This document shows positions 1 through 5,379 of a DNA stretch of 13,104 nt, piece after piece (positions within the stretch are counted from its first letter, which is position 1; each line of letters begins with the position of its first letter). Origin of the DNA: JAJRVH01 sp964505995. Lineage in GTDB: Bacteria > Pseudomonadota > Zetaproteobacteria > Mariprofundales > Mariprofundaceae. Under the pieces are notes generated by a model. That model did no database searches. It had not been told where the DNA came from and saw only the letters and a list, made by a program, of their open reading frames with translations. Location: positions 1-13,104 of the forward strand of contig CAZDLB010000048.1 of the NCBI GenBank assembly GCA_964505995.1, in the 5' to 3' direction. The position numbers were made by a program, and so were the translations under genes.

Positions 1-114
1 CCGTGGATTCTTGGCTTGCCTGGGGGGTTCTCTGACTCATGGGCGCATCCTAAGAGCTTGCCAGTCAAAACCAAGCACGAAGCGCCCCTCCATCAGGAGC
101 CCTTCAGCATCACG

Positions 115-144
115 AAAAAAACCCGCCAGCTTTCGCTGACGGGT
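115..144 (-). terminator. Intrinsic terminator of rpsT
   Basis: Read on the minus strand, a 10-bp stem (one G-U pair) closes a GAAA tetraloop at 131-134 and is followed directly by a run of seven T at 121-115. It lies 27 bases past the rpsT stop codon. This is a textbook Rho-independent terminator and suggests that rpsT is a single-gene transcript. Confidence 0.9.
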
Positions 145-171
145 CATCCTTCCGAACAGGAAACCGTGAGA

Positions 172-435
172 TCAGGAGATGGCCTTGACCTTGGCATTCA
201 GGCGGGAAACGCGGCGGGAGGCCTGACGCGGATGAATCAGGCGCTTGCGTCCGGCGCGATCCAGCAGCGAGGTGGCCTGAGCCAGCGCCGCGCGGGCGGC
301 TTCCTTGTCCCCGGCCTCGACGGCTGCCAGCACCTTCTTGATCGAGGTGCGCATGGCCGACTTCTGCGTCCGGTTCTGCAGACGCTTCTTCTGATCCTGA
401 CGAGCACGCTTCAGTGCAGATGCATGATTTGCCAC
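172..435 (-). CDS. rpsT: 30S ribosomal protein S20
   Basis: Small-subunit protein S20, which binds the 5' domain and helix 44 region of 16S rRNA during 30S assembly. The 87-residue product matches the family length (86-88) and begins with the characteristic ANHASALKRARQ, followed by a basic helix-rich body (QKSAMRTSIKKV) and the ending RVSRLNAKVKAIS. The start chosen is a GTG at 435-433. The frame is open further upstream, but S20 homologues begin exactly at this (M)ANHxSA, and an AAGGAG Shine-Dalgarno lies at 451-446. Upstream are a leader hairpin and a strong sigma70-like promoter, downstream a strong terminator, so the gene is monocistronic. Use of GTG is notable because E. coli rpsT also uses a non-AUG codon (UUG) tied to autoregulation. 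Confidence 0.96.
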   Translation of the reverse strand: MANHASALKRARQDQKKRLQNRTQKSAMRTSIKKVLAAVEAGDKEAARAALAQATSLLDRAGRKRLIHPRQASRRVSRLNAKVKAIS

Positions 436-445
436 GTTTATCTCT

Positions 446-473
446 CTCCTTGCAGCCGGTCCGATCCGGCCGC
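446..473 (-). promoter_or_regulatory. rpsT leader hairpin abutting the Shine-Dalgarno
   Basis: In the rpsT leader an 8-bp stem (GCGGCCGG with CCGGCTGC, one G-U pair, loop ATCGGA, 473-452) ends immediately before the AAGGAG ribosome-binding site at 451-446, which is about ten bases from the GTG. S20 represses its own translation in E. coli, so this structure could be the autoregulatory target. That role is inference; only the inverted repeat and the ribosome site are seen. Confidence 0.5.
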
Positions 474-492
474 ATCGCTTGTAAGGCGCGCA

Positions 493-520
493 ACGATAGC
501 GCCGGAGCATGGCTTGTCAA
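493..520 (-). promoter_or_regulatory. sigma70-type promoter of rpsT
   Basis: On the minus strand a consensus -35 TTGACA (520-515) is followed by a 16-base spacer and a -10 TATCGT (498-493, 4 of 6 matches). Transcription would start near 486, giving a leader of about 50 bases that contains the hairpin before rpsT. Confidence 0.72.
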
Positions 521-564
521 CCCGGAAACCCTTCCAGACAGCCGATGCACAAGCCCGTCGCTCA

Positions 565-573
565 TGCTATGCT
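565..573 (+). promoter_or_regulatory. Possible extended -10 promoter of the CBS gene
   Basis: TGC followed by TATGCT (568-573) resembles an extended -10 element. No good -35 is present at 16-18 bases upstream, which fits an extended -10 promoter but is weak evidence. The start would be near 580, leaving a leader of about 60 bases that holds a small hairpin (605-617). Confidence 0.3.
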
Positions 574-640
574 GCGGCTCTGAAGCAAACACCGGAGGCT
601 GACGCGGGCGTTGCCCGTTTTCCAGAAACAGGAGGATTCT

Positions 641-1084
641 ATGAAAGTTTTTGATGTCATGACCCATGGCGGCCTGACCTGCAAGCCGGAGGATACGCTG
701 CATGACGCCACGCAGAAGATGGTCATGCGTCGCTGCGGCTCGCTGCCGGTCGTGGACGATGACGGCAAGCTGATCGGCATCATCACCATCCGCGACACGA
801 TGCTGCCGCTGTATCCGAACTTCGGGGAATACATCCACGACGCGAAGACTGCGCGCGACTTCGAGGACATGGAAAACAACTACAAGAAGGTCATGTGCAT
901 GAAGGTCAAGGACGTGATGACCCCGGACCCGATGACCGTCACCTCCGACACCCCGGTGCTCAAGGCCGCATCCTACATGGGCCTGAAGAACCTGCGCCGC
1001 ATCCCGGTCGTTGACGACGGCGAGCTCAAGGGCATCGTCAGCATCGGCGATATCAACCGCGGCCTGTTCATCCAGCACGGCTGA
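641..1084 (+). CDS. Two-CBS-domain protein
   Basis: A soluble 147-residue protein made almost only of a CBS-domain pair (Bateman module), which in this family binds adenine nucleotides (AMP, ATP, S-adenosylmethionine, NAD) and usually acts as a regulatory or energy sensor. CBS1 spans about residues 1-55 (VMTHGG ... SLPVVDDDGKLIGIITIRD) and CBS2 about 91-147 (DVMTPDPMTV ... RIPVVDDGELKGIVSIGD). Between them is an acidic and aromatic linker (YPNFGEYIHDAKTARDFEDM) typical of stand-alone proteobacterial CBS proteins. The start at 641 has an AGGAGG ribosome site at 630-635, better placed than the upstream in-frame ATG at 611. A strong terminator follows. The partner enzyme or channel is not known; the K+ channel gene 1.6 kb downstream is only a speculative candidate. 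Confidence 0.9.
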   Translation: MKVFDVMTHGGLTCKPEDTLHDATQKMVMRRCGSLPVVDDDGKLIGIITIRDTMLPLYPNFGEYIHDAKTARDFEDMENNYKKVMCMKVKDVMTPDPMTVTSDTPVLKAASYMGLKNLRRIPVVDDGELKGIVSIGDINRGLFIQHG

Positions 1085-1105
1085 TGCCTGGCTGCTCGAC
1101 TGCGA

Positions 1106-1135
1106 CAGGCTCCGGCGCATACCGGAGCCTGTTTT
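1106..1135 (+). terminator. Intrinsic terminator after the CBS gene
   Basis: A perfect 10-bp stem (CAGGCTCCGG at 1106-1115, CCGGAGCCTG at 1122-1131) with the six-base loop CGCATA is followed by TTTT. It ends only 12 bases before the next start codon, so the downstream gene either depends on read-through or has a promoter inside or upstream of this hairpin. Confidence 0.85.
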
Positions 1136-1147
1136 CGTAAGGCCCCC

Positions 1148-2677
1148 ATGAACCACGCCGATCTGCCCCGGCATGTGCAGGCGATGCTCGAGCCGGCAAT
1201 CTATCCGCACGCGGTCGCCGATATCCGCCTTGTGCAGACGCACATCTCCTGGGTCATCCTGACCGGCGAGTTTGCCTACAAGCTGAAGAAACCTCTGGAT
1301 TTCGGCTTCCTGGATTTCAGCACGCTGGAGAAACGCCGGCGCTACTGCCTGCTGGAGCTGGAGCTCAACCGCCGGCTGGCGCCTTCGATCTATCTGGAGG
1401 TTCTGGCCCTCGTACCGGATGGGGATCGGCTGCGCCTTGTCCCGCTGGCCGAAGCTGGGGACCATGCCGTGGACTATTGTCTGAAGATGCGCCAGTTCGC
1501 CGATGATGCGCTGATGCTCGACCAGCTTCGGCGCGGCATTCTCGATGCCTCATCGATGGATATGCTGGCCCATGCCATCGCCGATTTTCATGCCCGGGCA
1601 CCGCGGCTGCCAACCTCGGATCACTCCACGCTGGGAAGCAGTGCGATGCTGGCGGCACATATTCGCGACAACCTGGAAGCCGGGCGCAGCATCCCATCCT
1701 GCAAGCCGCTTCTGGAACAGCTGGAGCGTTATGCCGGTGACGCGATGGGACAGCTGGGCGAGGCCATCGATCGGCGGCGCGCCGATGGTTTCGTGCGCGA
1801 ATGCCATGGCGATCTGCATCTGCGCAACATCGCGATGATCGACGGCGTTCCGACCCCGTTCGACTGCATCGAGTTCAACGACGATTTTCGCATCATTGAT
1901 GTGATGAACGATATCGCCTTCCTGGTCATGGACTGCGATGCCGAAGGCCGGCCGGACCTGGGCCTGCGCTTTTTGTCACGCTATCTGGAGGCCACGGGCG
2001 ATTATGCAGGTCTGAGAATGCTGGGGCTGTACGCCGCCTATCGCGCCGGCGTGCGCGGCAAGGTCGCAAGTCTGCTCTCCCGCGATCCCGGCATCGGTTC
2101 AGACGAACGCCGGCATCAGATACGCCAGGCCGAGGACTATTACCGGCTGGCCCTGTCCTATTTCAAAGCGAGGCCGCCCCGGCTGTTTGCCATCGGCGGA
2201 CTTTCCGGCAGCGGCAAGAGCCATCTGGCGCTTCTCGGCTGCGGGCCTGAGCGCGCCGTCATCATCCGTTCGGACGCCACCCGCAAACGGCTGGCCGCTC
2301 AACATGCCGATCTGCCGCTGTATGGCGAAGCGATGACCGGACTGACGTATCAGACCATGTTCGATGCCGCCCGGCAGTCCCTCGAGGCCGGCTGGTCGGT
2401 CATCCTCGATGCCACCTTCCTGGATGCGAAATGGCGGGACCGGGTCCGCAGCCTCGGTGCGGAGATGCGCGTACCGATCGAGCTTCTCTGGCTGGACATC
2501 CCCGAGGCCGAGCTTCGCCGGCGCATTGCCGCCCGCAGCCGCGAAGGCCGGGATGTTTCCGATGCCGATCTCGAGGTACTGGAGATGCAGCTGCGGCGCT
2601 TCCGACCGCCAACGGAGCCAGACATCCGCAGGCTGGATCGCAGCGATCGCTGGCCGGAGCTTCCGAAAAGACCTTGA
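1148..2677 (+). CDS. Fused phosphotransferase-like / P-loop kinase protein
   Basis: A 509-residue cytosolic protein of the 'bifunctional aminoglycoside phosphotransferase/ATP-binding protein' family. Residues about 1-330 form a kinase-like APH fold: an N-terminal lobe with FAYKLKKPLDFGFLDFSTLEKR, the catalytic loop H220-G-D222-L-H-L-R-N227, and a metal-site segment FDCIEFNDDFRIIDVMND. Residues about 345-509 form a P-loop kinase of the AAA_33/zeta-toxin-like type: Walker A G351-LSGS-G356-K357-S358, a substrate-side motif R374-S-D-A-T-R-K, and a Walker B-like VILDATF. Known homologues share both halves; the true substrates are unknown and it is not good evidence for antibiotic resistance. The ATG at 1148 has a short AAGG site five bases upstream, and the conserved N-terminus (YPHAVADIRLVQTHISWV) is complete. 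It probably shares a transcript with the channel gene 33 bases downstream. Confidence 0.87.
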   Translation: MNHADLPRHVQAMLEPAIYPHAVADIRLVQTHISWVILTGEFAYKLKKPLDFGFLDFSTLEKRRRYCLLELELNRRLAPSIYLEVLALVPDGDRLRLVPLAEAGDHAVDYCLKMRQFADDALMLDQLRRGILDASSMDMLAHAIADFHARAPRLPTSDHSTLGSSAMLAAHIRDNLEAGRSIPSCKPLLEQLERYAGDAMGQLGEAIDRRRADGFVRECHGDLHLRNIAMIDGVPTPFDCIEFNDDFRIIDVMNDIAFLVMDCDAEGRPDLGLRFLSRYLEATGDYAGLRMLGLYAAYRAGVRGKVASLLSRDPGIGSDERRHQIRQAEDYYRLALSYFKARPPRLFAIGGLSGSGKSHLALLGCGPERAVIIRSDATRKRLAAQHADLPLYGEAMTGLTYQTMFDAARQSLEAGWSVILDATFLDAKWRDRVRSLGAEMRVPIELLWLDIPEAELRRRIAARSREGRDVSDADLEVLEMQLRRFRPPTEPDIRRLDRSDRWPELPKRP

Positions 2678-2710
2678 TTCCCGGCCATCTCAGCCGATAA
2701 AGGTTGAATC

Positions 2711-3598
2711 ATGGCTTTCGCACGCACATCATCCATGAAGGGTCCGCCTTCCCATAGCCGGTCGCTGCGCCAGTGGCTGGATCTGCATCTGAACGACCTG
2801 AGCACCGGAGCGACGCGCTACGTCAACATGGCCTTCATCGCGATGATCCTCGCCTCGGTGCTGTGCACGATGTTGCTGACGATCCCCGATCTCGGCGCAA
2901 CGGAGAGGGTGATCCTGCAACGGCTCGAGATCATCTTCGCACTGAGCTTCCTGGTCGAATATCTGCTGCGCCTGTATGCCGCGCCGTCAAGGCTACAGTA
3001 CGTCTTCAGCCTGTACGGCATCATCGACCTGTGCGCCATCGTGCCGGCACTGGCCGGTTTCAACCAGAGCATCGCCATCCGCATGCTGCGCATGATCGCC
3101 ATCATCCGGCTGCTGAAGCTGATGCGCTATGCCAGGGACGTTCAGGTGCTGCTGATTTCGCTGAAGCAGAGTCTCGGCATCCTGTTCGGCGTCGCCACGG
3201 CCATCCTGCTGATGGCCGTGTTCATGGGCAATGTCGTCTATGCCATCGAGCCGGCAAACTTCTCGACCGCCTTCGAAGGCCTGTGGTGGAGCCTGGTGAC
3301 GATGAGCACGGTGGGCTACGGCGACTATGTGCCGCATTCGCTGGCAGGCCGCGTCGTTGCCGGCATCTGCATGCTCATCGGCATTGCCATGTTCGCCATC
3401 ATCACCGGCATCATCGCCGCCAAAATCCAGCATGCGATGCTTGAGCGCGACGAGGCCCCCTGCCTGCACTGTCACAATACGATTTCATCGATGTATGCCT
3501 ATTGCCCGCACTGCGGCCAGCACGAACCGCACCGCCCCGTGCGTTCAGCCACGGGCCGGAAACGGCGTCAAATCGGCCGAAGAAAGCCCGGAGGCTGA
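2711..3598 (+). CDS. Voltage-sensor potassium channel with C-terminal zinc ribbon
   Basis: A 295-residue inner-membrane ion channel of the six-helix voltage-gated superfamily. Helices S1-S3 lie about residues 35-57, 70-92 and 97-115. S4 carries the repeating basic residues R124, R127, R133, K136 and R139. S5 is about 152-178, the pore loop holds the K+ selectivity filter T200-V-G-Y-G-D205, and S6 is about 213-240. The filter predicts potassium selectivity. After S6 there is a CxxC-x10-CxxC module (C251, C254, C265, C268) resembling a zinc ribbon, then a strongly basic tail rich in R and K. No RCK/TrkA-N domain or cyclic-nucleotide domain is present, so gating by those ligands is unlikely. The ATG at 2711 has AAAGG at 2699-2703; Met12 is a weaker alternative. 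It ends six bases before the end of the opposing phoH-like gene. Confidence 0.88.
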   Translation: MAFARTSSMKGPPSHSRSLRQWLDLHLNDLSTGATRYVNMAFIAMILASVLCTMLLTIPDLGATERVILQRLEIIFALSFLVEYLLRLYAAPSRLQYVFSLYGIIDLCAIVPALAGFNQSIAIRMLRMIAIIRLLKLMRYARDVQVLLISLKQSLGILFGVATAILLMAVFMGNVVYAIEPANFSTAFEGLWWSLVTMSTVGYGDYVPHSLAGRVVAGICMLIGIAMFAIITGIIAAKIQHAMLERDEAPCLHCHNTISSMYAYCPHCGQHEPHRPVRSATGRKRRQIGRRKPGG

Positions 3599-3622
3599 GT
3601 CCTTTTAGAGCACCTCCGAGGC
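3586..3622. promoter_or_regulatory. Inverted repeat bracketing two convergent stop codons
   Basis: GCCCGGAGG (3586-3594) pairs with CCTCCG plus GGC (3613-3618, 3620-3622) with one bulged A, enclosing an 18-base loop that contains the stop codons of both the channel gene (TGA) and the phoH-like gene (TAA). There is no T-tract on either side, so it is not a canonical terminator, but it is the only structure available to end either transcript here. Confidence 0.35.
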
Positions 3623-4972
3623 CCGGGCAGCCAGCCTGGAGCGCTCGCTGGCCTTCAGCGCGATATGGCCGGCATGCTCCCAGCCGGCGAACTGCTTGAC
3701 CAGGCGTGTCAGGCCGTTGGTATAGGCCGTCAGATAGGGGGTGTCGATCTGGGCATTGTTGCCCAGCACGACGAGCTTCGAATCCTCGCCCATGCGCGTG
3801 GCCAGCGTTTTCATCTGATGCGGCGTCAGATTCTGCGCCTCATCGAGAATCAGCCAGGTGCGCGTGAACGTGCGGCCGCGCGCATAGGTCAGCGCCGAGA
3901 TCTCGATGCGATGCTGGCCGAGGATATCATTGATGTTATGTGCCTCCTCGCCGAGCAGGATGGACAGGTTGTCGGTGATCGCCGCCATCCACGGCTCCAT
4001 CTTCTCGCGCTCGGTGCCCGGCAGGTATCCGATGTCCTGACCGCCCATCGGCACCGTCGCGCGCGTGACCAGAATCTTGTCATACAGCCCCATGTCCAGC
4101 GTCTGATGGAGCCCGCAGGCCAGCGCCAGCAGCGTCTTGCCGGAGCCCGCCAGTCCCATCATTGCCACCAGATCCAGATCGGCATCCATCAGCAGATTCA
4201 TCGCCATGTTCTGCTCCAGATTCCTCGCCTGGATGCCCCAGATCGCATGCCGTTCATGGCGATAGGAGATCACATCGTAGAGATGCACCCTGCGCCCATC
4301 CTCCAGCAGCTTCACGCGCATCGCGACCTCGCGCTCCCCCGGCAGCACGACGAAGCTGTGCAGCAGCGGCAGATCCATGTCCTCCGGCCAGCGGACGATG
4401 TAATGATTGCCATGCTCGTGTTCGACGACCTCCATCGTCTCGGCCATCGCGGTCCAGGTCTCGTCATCCAGCCGCAGCTTGCCGCTGGGCAGCACGGAGA
4501 GATCATCCACGACCTTGTCGGAACGGTAATCCTCAGTATGCAGCCCCAGCGCCCGCGCCTTGATGCGCAGATTGATGTCCTTGGACACCAGCACCACATG
4601 CCGGTCCCTGTGTTCCTGCTGCACGGCCATCGTCACGGCGATGATGCGGTTGTCACCGCTGCCTCTGGCCAGCGAGTCCGGCAGGATGTCCAGCGCCCGA
4701 TGATTGAGCTCGAAATACAGCCGGCCCCCACCGGGAAGCGGACAGCCATCGGCCAGGTTGTCGCAGTCACGGCTGAGCTCGTCGAGCTGGCGCGAGGCAT
4801 CGCGCACATTGCGCGCCAGATCGTCGAAGCCGCGCTTGACCTTGTCCATCTCCTCGAGCACGACGATCGGCAACACGACATCATGCTCATCGAAGCGGCT
4901 CAGGGCATTCGGGTCGTGGATCAGGACATTGGTATCGAGGATATAGATCTTGCGTTCTTCGGATTCAGTCAC
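3605..4972 (-). CDS. PIN domain-PhoH family ATPase
   Basis: A 455-residue cytosolic protein of the PIN-PhoH (YlaK/PhoH2) type, linking a PIN ribonuclease fold to a PhoH helicase-like ATPase; characterised PhoH2 proteins cleave and unwind RNA. The PIN domain covers about residues 8-150, with acidic candidates D13 (ILDTNVLIHD), E40, D107 (SGDNRI) and D132 (VSKDINL). A linker of about 150-240 follows. The PhoH part, about 245-455, has Walker A G273-LAGS-G-K279-T280 and Walker B L-I-L-D377-E378-A-Q-N, then a conserved GNNAQIDTPY segment. Start is GTG at 4972-4970, placed just before the conserved PIN N-terminus, with a poor GGGGG ribosome site four bases away. No antitoxin gene precedes it, unlike the mycobacterial phoAT-phoH2 pairs, so a toxin role is not suggested. 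It diverges from the tRNA-Gly gene. A phosphate-starvation link is only a family name. Confidence 0.92.
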   Translation of the reverse strand: MTESEERKIYILDTNVLIHDPNALSRFDEHDVVLPIVVLEEMDKVKRGFDDLARNVRDASRQLDELSRDCDNLADGCPLPGGGRLYFELNHRALDILPDSLARGSGDNRIIAVTMAVQQEHRDRHVVLVSKDINLRIKARALGLHTEDYRSDKVVDDLSVLPSGKLRLDDETWTAMAETMEVVEHEHGNHYIVRWPEDMDLPLLHSFVVLPGEREVAMRVKLLEDGRRVHLYDVISYRHERHAIWGIQARNLEQNMAMNLLMDADLDLVAMMGLAGSGKTLLALACGLHQTLDMGLYDKILVTRATVPMGGQDIGYLPGTEREKMEPWMAAITDNLSILLGEEAHNINDILGQHRIEISALTYARGRTFTRTWLILDEAQNLTPHQMKTLATRMGEDSKLVVLGNNAQIDTPYLTAYTNGLTRLVKQFAGWEHAGHIALKASERSRLAARASEVL

Positions 4973-5054
4973 GGTTCCCCCGCATCGGCGGCATGCGGCA
5001 CATGCCCGGATTCAGCCCATCCTGTCAGAAGTTGACGCGCCAGCCTAGCCCCGA

Positions 5055-5073
5055 TCCGGCTAGCGGAGCCGGA
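5055..5073. repeat. 7-bp inverted repeat between phoH-like gene and tRNA-Gly
   Basis: TCCGGCT (5055-5061) and AGCCGGA (5067-5073) form a perfect stem around the loop AGCGG. An A-run (5077-5083) follows on the plus strand, which is T-rich only on the upstream side of a minus transcript, so it is not a terminator in either direction. It sits just upstream of the tRNA-Gly promoter and may be an upstream element or a structure in the phoH-like leader. Confidence 0.35.
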
Positions 5074-5088
5074 ATCAAAAAAACATGC

Positions 5089-5116
5089 TTGACAGCATCC
5101 CCAGCCTTGGCATGAT
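5089..5116 (+). promoter_or_regulatory. sigma70-type promoter of tRNA-Gly
   Basis: A consensus -35 TTGACA (5089-5094), 16-base spacer and -10 CATGAT (5111-5116, 4 of 6). An A-tract at 5077-5083 could act as an UP element, and the bases after the -10 (CGCGCCGC) form the GC-rich discriminator typical of stringently controlled stable-RNA promoters. The start would be near 5123, a few bases before the mature tRNA. Confidence 0.7.
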
Positions 5117-5127
5117 TCGCGCCGCTC

Positions 5128-5203
5128 GCGGGAATAGCTCAGCTGGTAGAGCGCAACCTTGCCAAGGTTGAGGTCGCCGGTTCGAACCCGGTTTCCCGCT
5201 CCA
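5128..5203 (+). tRNA. tRNA-Gly, anticodon GCC
   Basis: A 76-base complete cloverleaf: 7-bp acceptor stem GCGGGAA/TTCCCGC, D-loop AGCTCAGCTGGTAGAGC, anticodon stem CAACC/GGTTG (5154-5158 with 5166-5170) around loop TTGCCAA with anticodon GCC at 5161-5163, T-arm with GGTTCGAACC, discriminator T5200 and encoded CCA 5201-5203. It reads GGC and GGT glycine codons. It has its own promoter and terminator, and diverges from the phoH-like gene. Confidence 0.98.
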
Positions 5204-5210
5204 TTCAGCA

Positions 5211-5234
5211 GGGGCCAGCCATGGCCCCTTTTTT
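5211..5234 (+). terminator. Intrinsic terminator after tRNA-Gly
   Basis: A perfect 7-bp stem GGGGCCA (5211-5217) and TGGCCCC (5222-5228) with a four-base loop is followed by six T (5229-5234). It starts eight bases after the encoded CCA and should separate the tRNA-Gly transcript from the tRNA-Cys gene. Confidence 0.92.
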
Positions 5235-5247
5235 GATTGACCGCGTA

Positions 5248-5276
5248 TTGCACCCCTGAAGGGTTGAGGATACGCT
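5248..5276 (+). promoter_or_regulatory. Probable promoter of tRNA-Cys
   Basis: TTGCAC (5248-5253), 17-base spacer and TACGCT (5271-5276). The -10 matches only three of six positions, but the spacing is ideal and the predicted start near 5283 falls three bases before the mature tRNA. The terminator just upstream makes an independent promoter necessary unless read-through is common. Confidence 0.4.
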
Positions 5277-5285
5277 CACGCCAGC

Positions 5286-5359
<74 letters not shown>

Positions 5360-5379
5360 GTTTCCCCGATGACGAAGAT

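Noticed and set aside
605..620. Small hairpin CGGGC-GTT-GCCCG followed by TTTT in the CBS gene leader, as a possible attenuator
   Set aside because: Five-bp stem with a three-base loop and only four T; too weak to call and common by chance at this GC content.
110..1465. Long minus-strand open frame across the CBS gene and the start of the fused kinase
   Set aside because: It runs antisense to two clear genes and through the rpsT promoter and leader, with no recognisable domain.
1148..2677. Antibiotic resistance gene on the basis of the phosphotransferase fold
   Set aside because: The APH-like domain belongs to a fused family distinct from known aminoglycoside-modifying enzymes, in a core genomic setting without mobile elements.
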